DNA of 64,000 nt from Nannocystis punicea. GTDB taxonomy: Bacteria; Myxococcota_A; Polyangia; Nannocystales; Nannocystaceae. Below are positions 25,423 through 34,758 of this stretch, one piece after another (within the stretch, counting starts at the first letter, position 1; each line of letters opens with the position of its first letter). Location: positions 11,610,001 to 11,674,000 of the forward strand of contig NZ_CP114040.1 of NCBI RefSeq assembly GCF_026965555.1, read 5' to 3'. Made by a program: the position numbers and the translations under genes. Under the pieces are notes generated by a model. It saw only the letters and a program-made list of their open reading frames with translations. It was not told the origin of the DNA and searched no databases.

Positions 25423-27380
25423 ATGCCCGGGTCGAGCGACGCGATGGGCGAGCGAGCACCTCCGACGAGCGGACAGACGGACGACGACGCCCCGGCGCCC
25501 CGCGGCCACCCCGGAACGGCCGGGACCACGCTGCTCGCCCTCGGCGTGGTGTTCGGCGACATCGGCACCAGCCCGCTGTACGCGCTCAAGGAGTGCATCC
25601 ATCCGGCCCACGGCCTCGCGCTCACGCCGGAGACCGTGCTCGGCATCCTCTCGCTGGTGTTCTGGGCGCTGATCCTGGTCGTCACGATCAAGTACCTCAC
25701 GGTCATCCTGCGCGCCGACAACGGCGGCGAGGGCGGCATCCTGGCCCTGCTCGCCCTCGTGCCGGAGCGGCTGCGCGCGGTCGGCTCGCCGCAGCTCGGC
25801 TGGGTCGCCGCGCTCGGCCTGTTCGGCGCCGCCCTGCTCTACGGCGACGGCGTCATCACCCCGGCGATCTCGGTGCTCAGCGCCGTCGAGGGCCTGGGGC
25901 TCGCCACCGAGGCGCTCGCGCACGCGGTGCTCCCGCTGACCTGCGTCATCCTGCTGGCCCTGTTCGCGGTGCAGCGGCGCGGCACCGCCGGCATCGTCCG
26001 CGTGTTCGGGCCGATCATGGCCGCGTGGTTCGCCACCATCGGCGGCCTGGGCCTCGTCCACGTCACGCGCAACCCGATGGTCCTCGCCGCGGTGAACCCC
26101 TGGCACGGCCTGCGCTTCTTCGCGGACCACGGCCTCCACGGCTTCACCATCCTGGGCTCGGTGGTCCTGGTGATCACCGGCGCCGAGGCGCTCTACGCCG
26201 ACATGGGACACTTCGGCCGGCGACCGATCCGCCTCGCCTGGTACTGCCTCGCCCTGCCCGGCCTCGTCCTCAACTACTTCGGCCAGGGCGCCAACCTGCT
26301 GCTCCACCCCGACGCGGTCGCCAACCCGTTCTTCGCCTGGTGCCGCGCGGCGCGGCCACCTACGCGCTCGTCGCCCTCGCCACCACCGCGACGGTGATCG
26401 CGTCGCAGGCCCTGATCTCCGGCGCGTTCTCCCTCACCCGCCAGGCGGTGCAGCTGGGTTACCTGCCGCGCATGCAGATCCAGCACACCTCGAGCGAGAC
26501 GGTCGGCCAGATCTACGTGCCCGCCGTCAACTGGGCGCTGGCGCTCGGCTGCATCGCCCTGGTGCTCGGCTTCCGCGGCTCTTCCGGGCTCGCGGCCGCG
26601 TACGGGGTCGCGGTCACCGGCAGCATGGCGATCACCTCGGTGCTGTTCTACGTGGTCGCGCGCCACGCCCTCGGCTGGCCGGTCGCCAGGGCGCTGCCGC
26701 TGCTCGTCCTGTTCCTCGGCGTCGACCTGCTGTTCCTCGGCGCCAACCTGTTCAAGCTGCTCGACGGCGGCTACATCCCGCTGCTCGTCGGCGCCGCGCT
26801 GTTCACGGTGATGGCGGTGTGGAAGCGCGGGCGGGCGCTGCTGGCCCTGGCCTTCCGCAACCTGATGATCCCGCTCGCGCAGTTCGAGCGGAAGACCCAC
26901 CTCGCCGGCCGCGGCCTCACGCGCGTCCCCGGCACCGCGGTGTTCCTCACCTCGAACTCCGAGGACACGCCGCCGATGCTGAGCCACCACGTGCGCCACA
27001 ACAAGGCGCTGCAGCGCAGCGTCGTGCTGCTCACGGTGATCACCGAGCGAGTGCCGCGCGTCGGCGCCGGCCTGCGCGTCTACGTGACGGAGCTCGGGCC
27101 GCGCTTCTATCGCGTCATCATCCGCTCCGGCTTCATGCAGGGCACCTGCGTGCCGGCGCTGCTCCACCGCGCGGCCCGCTCGGGCCTGCTCGACGTCGAC
27201 CTCGACGACCTCACCTACTACCTCGGCCGCGAGAACCTCCTCGCCACCGAGGCGGGCAACATGGGCCGCTGGGCCGAGGGCCTGTTCGGCTTCATGATGC
27301 GCAACGCCAGGTCGGCGGCCGCGTACTTCGACCTGCCGGCGGAGCAGGTCGTGGAGCTCGGGATCCAGATCGATCTGTGA
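25423..27380 (+). CDS. kup: Kup-type potassium uptake protein, interrupted by a 1-base frameshift
   Basis: A low-affinity K+/H+ symporter of the KUP/HAK family in two frames. The first frame carries GVVFGDIGTSPLYALKE (family signature), KYLTVILRADNGGEGG, and ALLYGDGVITPAISVLSAVEG. The second continues TYALVALATTATVIASQALISGAFSLTRQAVQLGYLPR and the hydrophilic C-terminal domain up to VVELGIQIDL. Together they give about twelve transmembrane helices and ~650 residues, the normal size. The break is at 26337/26338: inserting one C restores FFALVPRGAA, the expected junction. A lost C in a CC run suggests assembly error. The start is ATG 25423, or 25444. No regulatory gene adjoins. Confidence 0.9.
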
Positions 27381-27411
27381 CGCGGAGCGCGGAGCCCTCG
27401 CAGGCCGCAGC

Positions 27412-27750
27412 TCACGCGTCGCGCACCGCTGCGAGATCCGCGTACAGGCGCTTCGCGTCCGGGGCGAGCATCGGCTCGCTGCTGAGGGCCGTCAATCGTG
27501 CCAGCACCGCCAGGATCCGCTCGTACAGCGCCGCGTCGATCGGCGCGTGCTTCCAGCGCACCTCGCCGACCCAGTCCGAGAACAGCCCGAGGGTGCTCTG
27601 CAGGTCGCGGCGGCTCTCCTCTGCCGCGAGGGCCGCGGCCAGCTCCTCGAGCAACACCACCGCGGCGGACAGCTCGGGGCACGTCTCGATGAGGTTGGCA
27701 AAGCGCCGGTGCGGCCCGGGGGTCTTCGCTCGGCTCGTCTTTTTCGCCAT
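27412..27750 (-). CDS. Hypothetical small helical protein
   Basis: I do not recognise this 112-residue protein. After a basic start (AKKTSRAKTPGPHRRF) it is a helical, acidic-amphipathic protein: CPELSAAVVLLEELAAALAAEESRRDLQSTLGLFSDWVG, then YERILAVLARLTALSSEPMLAPDAKRLYADLAAV. No signal peptide, membrane segment or known motif. ATG 27748-27750 is taken because upstream sequence is unlike protein. It is convergent with kup (31 bp apart) and lies downstream of the VOC gene on the same strand but behind a hairpin, so it is likely an independent unit. Confidence 0.6.
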   Translation of the reverse strand: MAKKTSRAKTPGPHRRFANLIETCPELSAAVVLLEELAAALAAEESRRDLQSTLGLFSDWVGEVRWKHAPIDAALYERILAVLARLTALSSEPMLAPDAKRLYADLAAVRDA

Positions 27751-27810
27751 GCGCCGCGACGACAGCCGTTTTGCCGCCCGAACGCAAGCGCGTGGAATTC
27801 GACATCCTGG

Positions 27811-27846
27811 CCCATCGGACATGCTTCTAAACACATGACCGATGGG
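27811..27846. terminator. Hairpin downstream of VOC lipoprotein gene
   Basis: CCCATCGG-a-CATG pairs with CATG-a-CCGATGGG around an AT-rich loop (cttctaaaca): 8 + 4 bp with a single A.A mismatch. It lies about 70 bp past the end of the VOC gene on the minus strand. It contains the GGACATG element of the dispersed family. Confidence 0.65.
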
Positions 27847-27913
27847 GCTATGAACAAACAGCGACGGCGCGCCGCCTCGAGGGCCGGCGCGCCGCCGTTC
27901 ATTCACGCCCGGG

Positions 27914-29044
27914 TCAGGACTGCGGCTTCTGCTTTGCCATCTCGGCCTTCATGCGCTCGGCCATCTGCTCGGGGCTCACGTCCTCTTTGTGGGTCGCGAC
28001 GCCCCAGGCCATCCCGGCGGGGTCGAGGAGCATGCCGTAGCGGTCGCCCCAGAACATGTCGCCGATGGGCATGAGCGGCTTGGCGCCGGCCGACTGGGCC
28101 TTGGCGAACACCGCGTCGGCGTCGGTCACGTAGTAGTGGAACGACACCGGGGTGCCCTTGTAGTCGGCGATCGACTTGTTGCCCATCTCGGGGAAGCCGT
28201 CGGACAGCATGACGACGCTGTCGCCGAACACGAGCTCGGCGTGCATGATCTTCTTGCCGTCCTGCGACATCATGCGCGACTTCTCGGTCGCGCCGAACGC
28301 GTTCTTGTAGAACTCGATCGCCGCGTTGGCGTCGGCGACCGCGAAGCTCGGCGTGATCGTGTGGTACTCCTTCGACACCTTCTCGGCGGCCGGGGTGCCG
28401 GCGATCTTCTTCCAGGCCGGCGGCGTGCCCTTCTTCGGCTTCTTCTTCGTCGGCGCGAAGGCGATCTTGGCGCGCTCCGCCATCTGCTCCGGGGTCAGGT
28501 CCTCGATGTGCGTGGCGACCTCCCAGCGGTGGCCGAACGGGTCGGTGACCTCGCCCCAGCGGTCGCCCCAGAACTGGTCCTCCGCGGGCATCGTCACCTT
28601 CGCGCCGCCGGCCGCCAGAGTGGCGATCGTGGCGTCGACGTCGGGCGAGTAGATGAGCAGCGGCGCCGGCGAGCCGCCGAGGGTCAGCGGGCTCTTCATG
28701 TCGCCCGACTCCTCGTCGATCATCAGGATCGAATCGCCGATCTTGACCTCGGCGTGGACCGACTTGCCGCCCTCGCCGGGGATCGCCATCACCTTGGTGG
28801 CGCCGAGGTTCTTGGTATAGAAGTCGACCGCCTCGTCGACGCCCTTGACGACGATCTGCGGGGTGATCGCATGGAAGCCCTCGGGGATCGGCTTGACCTC
28901 GGGCTTCGGCGGCTCCGGTGCCGGCGCCGGCGGAGCCGAGGCCGTCGGCTCCGGCGTGGCGGTGTCGGTCTTCGGGGAATTGCTGCACGCCAGGGGGAGG
29001 AGCGTCAGCGCGATGAACAGGACTGAGGGGTGGGTCTTGGTCAT
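27914..29044 (-). CDS. Lipoprotein with two VOC (glyoxalase/bleomycin-resistance) domains
   Basis: A 376-residue exported protein. The signal peptide ends at LTLLPLAC-SN (Cys ~20), followed by a Pro/Ala/Glu linker and two vicinal-oxygen-chelate domains. Domain 1 (~60-190) begins FHAITPQIVVKGVDEAVDFYTKNLGA and ends WGEVTDPFGHRWEVATH; domain 2 (~230-360) begins YHTITPSFAVADANAAIEFYKNAFGA and ends YGMLLDPAGMAWGVATH. Both resemble the PhnB/YcgJ-like glyoxalase subgroup, usually cytosolic; membrane anchoring is unusual. Each domain keeps a His near its start and a Glu/Asp late, but in domain 2 the terminal G-H is G-M, so metal binding may be lost there. Substrate unknown. Likely anchored facing the periplasm. 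Confidence 0.88.
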   Translation of the reverse strand: MTKTHPSVLFIALTLLPLACSNSPKTDTATPEPTASAPPAPAPEPPKPEVKPIPEGFHAITPQIVVKGVDEAVDFYTKNLGATKVMAIPGEGGKSVHAEVKIGDSILMIDEESGDMKSPLTLGGSPAPLLIYSPDVDATIATLAAGGAKVTMPAEDQFWGDRWGEVTDPFGHRWEVATHIEDLTPEQMAERAKIAFAPTKKKPKKGTPPAWKKIAGTPAAEKVSKEYHTITPSFAVADANAAIEFYKNAFGATEKSRMMSQDGKKIMHAELVFGDSVVMLSDGFPEMGNKSIADYKGTPVSFHYYVTDADAVFAKAQSAGAKPLMPIGDMFWGDRYGMLLDPAGMAWGVATHKEDVSPEQMAERMKAEMAKQKPQS

Positions 29045-29657
29045 GGGGTGGGGAACCTTGCAAAGCAGAGCGAAAATGTCCAGCGGCCTGATCCGTGTTC
29101 TGCTCCCTACACTGCATAATTCCGCCCAAACCCCAGGCGATGGGGGCTGAATTTCCCACGCATGTTCGGCCGATTGACAAGAGCGTGAAGTCCTGACTCT
29201 CACGACCGCCGACCCATCCCGCCAAATTTTTAGACCAGACGCGAGAACATGTTCCATCGAACATGGCCTCACCATGGATGGCCTTTTGGACAGGTCGTGG
29301 CAGATCTCGCACAGCGATGAACGCGAGGATCGCCGCCGCGGTGAATATGCATAGTGAGACGAGCGCGACGCGAGCATTTGGTCGCTCTCTCCTTCGACCC
29401 GATCCCGCGACGAGAGCCGAGCGACGGACCACGACGAGTCCAACCCTTCATGCGCCCTCGAGTCCCGCCACGCGCGAGTGGCACCGCTCGTCGAACGCAC
29501 CTGGATGGTCCCGAGGGTCTTCACGCGCCGGCCCCGGCGGACCTCACGCGCGAACGCGCGAGGTTGCGACCTTGCGGGCTCATGCGCATCCCGAGGCGCG
29601 ATGCCTCGGCTTGACGCCTGCGCGCGCAGCGACGTAGCGTCACCGTGGAGGCTCCTC
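29045..29657. other. Divergent intergenic region with palindromes
   Basis: No gene is evident in these 613 bp between the VOC lipoprotein and the next lipoprotein. It includes GAACATGTTC (29245-29254), a variant of the dispersed palindrome, followed by cgaacatgg and ttttggacaggtcg, and a short AT run aaatttttag at 29224. It must carry promoters for both flanking genes. Confidence 0.5.
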
Positions 29658-31340
29658 TTGCAGCGCAGCTCGACGCGTCCGTTCCTCTCTTTCAGCACCC
29701 TCGCGCTCGTCCTCGTCGGCTGCAGCGACCCCGGCGGCCGCGACTCGAGCAGCGAGACGTCGGGCATCACCTCGGTCGGCAGCAACAGCAACCCGACGAC
29801 TGTGAGCACCACAGTGTCGCCGCCGACCACCGGGGGCGACACCGAGTCGACCGCCGGCGGGACCAGCTCCACCAGCGACGCCACGCCGACCACCGACGGC
29901 GTCCACACCAAGCTCGACATCGGCGGCCTGCCCGACTTCGGCGACGACACCGGCGACCCCGAGCCGCTGCCGCTCACGTGCGAGAACATCGCCATGCAGG
30001 CCGCCACCAGCGTCGGCTGCGAGTTCTGGGGCGTCGACCTGCCGATGCTGCAGTACAACGAGATGGCCTACGGCATCAGCGTCGGCAACATGTCCGAAGA
30101 GCCAGCCATGGTCACCATCGAGGACCTGCGCGGCCCGAACGACACCCTGCGGGTCGTCACGCAGTTCGAGGTCGCGCCCAAGCAGAGCCAGCTCGTCAAG
30201 ATCAACGGCCTGGACGGCGTGATCGGCGGCGACCACAAGGTCGCGGCCCAGGGCATCACCCCGGCGGCGGCGTTCCGCGTCACCTCGACGGTCCCGGTCA
30301 CGGCCATGCAGATCAACCCGGTCGGCGGCGGCCCCTCGCACGTCGCCGAGGCCAGCCTGCTGCTGCCGCGCCAGGCGCTGGCGACCTCACACTTCGCCAC
30401 CGCGTACGCGTGGTCCTACGGCACGTGGACGGTGGTCGTCGCGGTCGAGGACGGCACCACGATCACCACCTCGACCGGCGACGCCGCGCTCGACGCCTTC
30501 GACGCCTGGACGTTCGTGCCGAACGACGACACCCACGCCTTCTTCGTCGGCTCCGACAAGCCAGTGGCCGTGTTCTCGGGCACCGACTGCGTGCTGATCC
30601 CCGGCGACCCGTGGTTCGCGTGCGACCACCTCGAGGAGCAGATGGTCCCGCTGGCCTCGTGGGGCACCAGCTACGTCGGCGCCCGTCACCCGCAGCGCGT
30701 GCCCGACATCAACCCGACGCCCGAGGAGGTGCGCTGGCGGATCGTCAGCGCGGTCGACGGCACGACCGTGAATTTGCAGCCGCCGCAGCCCGGCGTCGGC
30801 GGGATGATCAACATCGCCCAGGCCGGCCAGATCGTCGAGTTCGCCAGCACGGAGAGCTTCGTCGCCACCGGCGACCAGCCGTTCATGCTCATGCAATTCA
30901 TGACCGGCTGCTACAACGTGATCAAGAACACCGGCTCGCCCAACAATTGCAGCCAGGGCCCGACCGGCGACCCGTACATGATCCAGGTGCCGCCGATCGA
31001 GCAATGGATGACGGCGCTGCCGTTCCTCACCGACACCTCGTACCCGCGAGACTTCGCCATCCTGATGCGCGAGGCCGGCACCACCATCGAGCTCGCCTGC
31101 CTCGGCGTGGTCCCCGACGACCACTTCACGCCGATCGCCGGCACCAACTACGAGGTCGGCTACGTCGAGCTCGACGACAACAGCGGCGAGGGCACCTGCG
31201 TCGACGGGGCCCACTTCATCAGCGCCGACGCCCCGATCGGCGTGATGGTCGCCGGCCTCGACTGGGCCACCTCCTACGGCTACCCCGGCGGCCTCAACTT
31301 CAAGGCGCTGTGGGTCCCCCCGACCGAGCCGCCAGGCTGA
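29658..31340 (+). CDS. IgGFc-binding-protein-like lipoprotein
   Basis: A 560-residue surface lipoprotein. The start is TTG at 29658, supported by a GGAGG ribosome-binding site at 29647-29651 with six bases spacing. A signal peptide MQRSSTRPFLSFSTLALVLVGC with lipobox LVGC is followed by a long Ser/Thr/Asp-rich linker (~25-85). The rest resembles the IgGFc-binding N-terminal domain common in myxobacteria: GVDLPMLQYNEMAYGISVGN, paired TVPVTAMQINPV segments, FFVGSDKPVAVFSGTDCVLIPGDPWFACDHLEEQMVPLASWGTSYV. It is a beta-rich secreted module of unknown ligand despite its name. Four or more paired cysteines suit an extracellular location. Confidence 0.85.
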   Translation: MQRSSTRPFLSFSTLALVLVGCSDPGGRDSSSETSGITSVGSNSNPTTVSTTVSPPTTGGDTESTAGGTSSTSDATPTTDGVHTKLDIGGLPDFGDDTGDPEPLPLTCENIAMQAATSVGCEFWGVDLPMLQYNEMAYGISVGNMSEEPAMVTIEDLRGPNDTLRVVTQFEVAPKQSQLVKINGLDGVIGGDHKVAAQGITPAAAFRVTSTVPVTAMQINPVGGGPSHVAEASLLLPRQALATSHFATAYAWSYGTWTVVVAVEDGTTITTSTGDAALDAFDAWTFVPNDDTHAFFVGSDKPVAVFSGTDCVLIPGDPWFACDHLEEQMVPLASWGTSYVGARHPQRVPDINPTPEEVRWRIVSAVDGTTVNLQPPQPGVGGMINIAQAGQIVEFASTESFVATGDQPFMLMQFMTGCYNVIKNTGSPNNCSQGPTGDPYMIQVPPIEQWMTALPFLTDTSYPRDFAILMREAGTTIELACLGVVPDDHFTPIAGTNYEVGYVELDDNSGEGTCVDGAHFISADAPIGVMVAGLDWATSYGYPGGLNFKALWVPPTEPPG

Positions 31341-31393
31341 GGCTCTCTTCGAGAACCATGGGTCCCGCAGGACGTGCCGCGGCGCATTGTCGT

Positions 31394-31420
31394 CACATGT
31401 CCTTGTAGACATCCCATGTG
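31394..31420. terminator. Palindromic hairpin after lipoprotein gene
   Basis: CACATG (31394-31399) and CATGTG (31415-31420) flank tccttgtagacatcc, which itself contains an inverted tgtcc/agaca pair. It is a dispersed-family element 54 bp past the stop. It also marks the point where the cyclase remnant begins. Confidence 0.5.
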
Positions 31421-31623
31421 CAGCGGGCGCGAACGACCGCATCGACCACTTCGGCGCTTCGGTCAACACCGCCGCCCGCGTGCAGGCCCTCGCGGACGGC
31501 CACGAGGTCGCCCTCGGCCCGGCGACGCTCGAGCTCGTCGAGGTCCGCGGGGCTCGGACCGGACCGGGCTATCTGCCCGGCCGCCACGAGCTCACGTTCG
31601 TCCACGTGCCCTCGCCGGCCTGA
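31418..31623 (+). pseudogene. Remnant of an adenylate/guanylate cyclase catalytic domain
   Basis: About 68 residues read GANDRIDHFGASVNTAARV, then QALADGHEVALGPATLELVE and a final RHELTFVHVP. This matches the C-terminal part of class III nucleotide cyclase domains, where the conserved block is DYFG-x-x-VN-x-AAR and is followed by the GGE(V/I) turn. The preceding two thirds of the domain, including the metal-binding aspartates, are absent. The fragment starts right at a palindromic element and has no plausible start codon or signal of its own. I read it as a decayed or transplanted 3' end, kept in frame up to TGA 31621-31623. Confidence 0.6.
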
Positions 31624-31636
31624 GTTTTTCAAATAA

Positions 31637-31675
31637 CATGTCTCTTCGGTCATGCCCTCGGGGAGGCATGTGCCA
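31637..31675. repeat. Dispersed palindrome pair
   Basis: acatgtctcttcggtcatgcc and CATGCC-ctcgggga-GGCATG (31651-31670) follow the cyclase remnant after an AT-rich stretch tttttcaaataa. A hairpin is possible. It belongs to the same family as the other TGTCC/CATGCC elements. Confidence 0.5.
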
Positions 31676-31820
31676 ATCCGCATATCTCTCGGGCGATCTC
31701 GAGCGAGCCGGCGTCTCCGGCGGCGCCGCGGCGAACGCCTCGCCGCGGCGGGCGGCACAGCAGAAATGCCTCTCGAGGTGCTCGCCGCAGTTTGTCGACT
31801 ATGTTGATTCGTTGCAGCTT

Positions 31821-32531
31821 ATGCTACGAATGACCCTCGTACCTCGTCTCGTCCTCGCGCTCTTGGCGGCCGCCTGCGGCTCGGAACCGGCGGCGCGCGC
31901 CGGCGAAGTCGCGCTCACGGAGCCTGACGGCGCCGAGGAGGCGCTCGCGGCGGACGTGCTCGACTCGTGCGCCACGCCGCAATTCGCCGACGGCGTGGGC
32001 CCCGGCACTCTGGTCCGCTGCGAGGGCGAGCTCGCCGATTCGTTCTTCTATTTCGACCAGTGTCGGTTCACCTGCGGCAACCCGGTGAAGAAGCCCGTCG
32101 AGCCGGTCGCCTTCCCCGGGGGCGACGAGGTCGGCGCGTGCTGCGAAGCGGGGGCGTCGTCCGAGGCCCTGGAGGCCTCCTGCAAGAGCGACTGCGCCCA
32201 CGGAGCCTGCCTCGGCGCCATCCTTCGCTTCGAGGAGCTGATCGCCGACCCCGCGACCACGGCCCCCTGCGGCGTCCTCGCCGGCTGCAAGGCCCGCGTG
32301 ATCGAGTCGCTCACCCACTACAAAAATTACGTCGCCGCCCACTTCGACGCCTGCGTCGACGCAGTCGTCCACGACAAGCTATTCACCCTCGGCGAGCCCC
32401 CGTGCGGCCCCTTCGCCGGCTGCCTCAAGACCGGCAGCCTCGAGCTGCATTGCAAGATCCACGAGGTCCGGGAGGACATCGTCCTCGAGGAGGTGTGCGA
32501 GGAGGCGCTGAATCAGCCGCCCGGGCCATGA
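31821..32531 (+). CDS. Cys-rich lipoprotein, unknown function
   Basis: A 236-residue protein not matched to a family. N-terminal signal MLRMTLVPRLVLALLAAACGSE with a lipobox-like AAAC. The mature part holds about 16 cysteines spaced as CRFTCGN, ACCEAGAS, CKSDCAHGACL, CGVLAGCK and CGPFAGCLKTGSLELHC. Such paired-Cys patterns suggest a disulphide-stabilised extracellular protein; they recur in myxobacterial secreted proteins. In-frame ATGs at 31821 and 31830 are both usable. It is convergent with the caspase-like gene, with a palindrome hairpin in the 46-bp gap. Confidence 0.72.
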   Translation: MLRMTLVPRLVLALLAAACGSEPAARAGEVALTEPDGAEEALAADVLDSCATPQFADGVGPGTLVRCEGELADSFFYFDQCRFTCGNPVKKPVEPVAFPGGDEVGACCEAGASSEALEASCKSDCAHGACLGAILRFEELIADPATTAPCGVLAGCKARVIESLTHYKNYVAAHFDACVDAVVHDKLFTLGEPPCGPFAGCLKTGSLELHCKIHEVREDIVLEEVCEEALNQPPGP

Positions 32532-32540
32532 CATGCGCCA

Positions 32541-32568
32541 AAGGACATGCCCTTTCGAGCATGCCCTT
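32541..32568. terminator. Hairpin between convergent lipoprotein and caspase genes
   Basis: AAGGACATGC-cctttcga-GCATGCCCTT: two inverted dispersed elements giving a stem of 9-10 bp with one mismatch. It fills most of the 46-bp gap between the two stop codons, so it likely terminates both. Confidence 0.6.
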
Positions 32569-32577
32569 TCTTACATC

Positions 32578-34758
32578 TCAGAGCGAGACGCCGAGCACGA
32601 AGCCCGGCCAGATCCGGATCTCGTGCGGATCGATCGGCGCGCGGGCGACCACCCAGCCGTAGCCCATGCGCTGGCGCCCGCCCTCGAAGTCGATGTCGAG
32701 GTTGAGGGTCGGGCCGCCCCACACCGCGAACCGGCGGTTCTCCTGCCAGCCGAACATCAGGCGCAGGGTATTCAGGAGCGACGGGTTGCTGCGGAACCGG
32801 AACTGCGGCTGGGCCCAGTAGGTGCCGAGGTCGATGTCGAGGTAGAAGCGCCGCTTGATCGGGATGTGGCCGCCGAAGCCGACGCCCGACATGAAGCCGC
32901 GGCCCTCGCCCGCCGGGTGCAGGCCGATCGCCAGGAACGAATAGGTGTACTTGGCGCGGAACTTGACCGCGAGGTTGAGCGCCGCGACGTCGCTGGTCCA
33001 GATGTCGGCGTAGATGCCGCCCTTGCGGGTGATGTTGAGGACGCCGACCTGAGCGTCGGCCTCGTCGGCGTAGTTGATCACGCCGACCTGCGCGCCGCGG
33101 ACCTTGCCGGCGGCGACGTCGATGACGCCGATCTGGGCGCCGCTGACGTCGCGGGTGGCCGTGACCGGAGCGATCTGGATGCCGGAGATCGATCGGGCCC
33201 AGTTGACGCCGGCGGCCGCCTGGATCCCGCGCATGTGGCCGCCGACGACGTTGACGCCGGCGGCCGCCTGGACCCCGCGCAGGTTGCCGCGGGCGACGTT
33301 GACGCCGGCGGCCGCCTGCACGCCGGAGGCGTCGCCGCCGACGCTGTTTAAGCCGGCCGCGCCCTGGACCCCGTGCAGGCTGCCGCGGACGATGTTGACC
33401 CCGGCGGTCGACTGGAAGCCGTGGACGTCACCGCCGACGTAGTTGGCCCCCGCCGACAGCTGGACCCCGCGCACCTTCTCGTCGACCCAGTTGCCGCCGG
33501 CCGACAGCTCGATCCCGTCGATCACCGCCGCGCGGCCGAGGATGAAGTTGAGCGAGAACTTGTTGATGACCTTCTGCGTCTTCTCGATCTTGTTGGTCGT
33601 CACCGGGTAGACGAGGCCGAGCTGGACCGGGAGCACGCGGTACTGCGACGGATCGATCGGGGCCGCCTCGCCGCGCATGGTGGTCGCCTCGGCGCCGACC
33701 GGCGACAGCTCCGCGCGCGTCACTTCGTTCTGCACGCCCGGCCGCACGTCGACGGAGCCGCGCCACATCTTCTGGCCGTCGTCGATGACGATCGAGTAGC
33801 GCCCCGGCTCGAGCGCCAGCGACACCGCGCCGGCGCCGACGCCCTTGTACAGCTCGGCCGCGAGCCGGCCCTCGGCGTCGCGCACGTAGACGCGCCCGCC
33901 GATGCTCGAGTGGATGTCGAGCGTCGCCGAGGTCTCGCGCAGGTCGGTCATCACCAGGTCGCCGGTGCCGACCAGCTGGATGTCGTAGACCGGGTGCTGC
34001 GCGCGCCCGAGAGTGGTCTCGGTGCCCTTCAGCGTCTCGTCGAAGGCGAAGCGGTAGGCCTCGTGCAGGGTGACGCGGCGGTCGCGGTTGACGTCGGCCG
34101 CCCCGCGCAGCCCCGACACCAGATAATGCGTGAAGTAGGACCCGCCGATCCGGTCCGACTCCTGCGCCGCCTCCTCCGCCGAGCTCGACGTCAAGAACGC
34201 GTGGCCCTGGATGTTCGCGTCGCCGGTCGACAGCGGCGGCCGCATCTTGCCGCCCTTGAGCCGCACGAACGCGCCCGACGAGCACGAGTCGAGCATGCCG
34301 AGCCGGACCTGGGCGTCGACCGCGTGGATCAGGCCGCGCAGCTTGGGGTAGTCGATCTGCGACGTCCCGAGGTGGACCCCGCGGTCGTCGGCGTGCCCGG
34401 AGTAATAGAACAGGAACTGCACCCGCTCGCCGGCGGCCCGCGCCCTGGCGACGCGGTCCTGGGCCCAGCGGAAGCCGTCGAGGAACTGCGTGGGGTTCGG
34501 ATCGATCAGCACGAAGGCGTCGCGGCGATCGATGCCGCCGACGTCCGCGAGCACCCGCGACAGCGCCTTGGCGTCGCTGCCCGCGTAGCGCAGCTTGACC
34601 CGGCCGGGCCCGCCGTCGTTGGCGCCGACGATCAGCGCCACCCGCCGGGTCTGCGGCTGCGGCACCGGCACCGCCGCTGCGTCGTCGTACACCGGCTCGC
34701 GCGGGGCGACGGTCGAGGTGTTCAGGGCGAGCGCGGCGAGCGTGGTCAGCGTGATCAT
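32578..34758 (-). CDS. Caspase-family (C14-like) peptidase with 16-residue beta repeats
   Basis: A 726-residue exported protein. A weak signal-like N terminus (~1-18) is followed by a caspase/metacaspase fold (~37-265): VALIVGANDGG, catalytic His122 in YYSGHADD, catalytic Cys159 in LDSCSSGAF. After a beta-rich linker (~270-400) come about eight tandem 16-residue repeats (~415-575) of the form GVQxxAGVNxxxGxxx, resembling LA_2272-type surface repeats, and then a C-terminal beta-strand region that looks membrane-barrel-like. Specificity cannot be read from the sequence. It is the last gene of an ATGA-overlapped operon behind a sigma factor and a membrane-bound protein, so expression is probably induced with them. 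Confidence 0.87.
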   Translation of the reverse strand: MITLTTLAALALNTSTVAPREPVYDDAAAVPVPQPQTRRVALIVGANDGGPGRVKLRYAGSDAKALSRVLADVGGIDRRDAFVLIDPNPTQFLDGFRWAQDRVARARAAGERVQFLFYYSGHADDRGVHLGTSQIDYPKLRGLIHAVDAQVRLGMLDSCSSGAFVRLKGGKMRPPLSTGDANIQGHAFLTSSSAEEAAQESDRIGGSYFTHYLVSGLRGAADVNRDRRVTLHEAYRFAFDETLKGTETTLGRAQHPVYDIQLVGTGDLVMTDLRETSATLDIHSSIGGRVYVRDAEGRLAAELYKGVGAGAVSLALEPGRYSIVIDDGQKMWRGSVDVRPGVQNEVTRAELSPVGAEATTMRGEAAPIDPSQYRVLPVQLGLVYPVTTNKIEKTQKVINKFSLNFILGRAAVIDGIELSAGGNWVDEKVRGVQLSAGANYVGGDVHGFQSTAGVNIVRGSLHGVQGAAGLNSVGGDASGVQAAAGVNVARGNLRGVQAAAGVNVVGGHMRGIQAAAGVNWARSISGIQIAPVTATRDVSGAQIGVIDVAAGKVRGAQVGVINYADEADAQVGVLNITRKGGIYADIWTSDVAALNLAVKFRAKYTYSFLAIGLHPAGEGRGFMSGVGFGGHIPIKRRFYLDIDLGTYWAQPQFRFRSNPSLLNTLRLMFGWQENRRFAVWGGPTLNLDIDFEGGRQRMGYGWVVARAPIDPHEIRIWPGFVLGVSL

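Noticed and set aside
29226..29233. AT run aaatttttag considered as a promoter or terminator element
   Set aside because: Too short and without a partner stem or -35 hexamer.
27914..30058. Extended upstream reading that would add over 300 residues before the VOC lipoprotein signal peptide
   Set aside because: The signal peptide begins at ATG 29042-29044; the upstream part is Arg/Ser-rich non-coding sequence.
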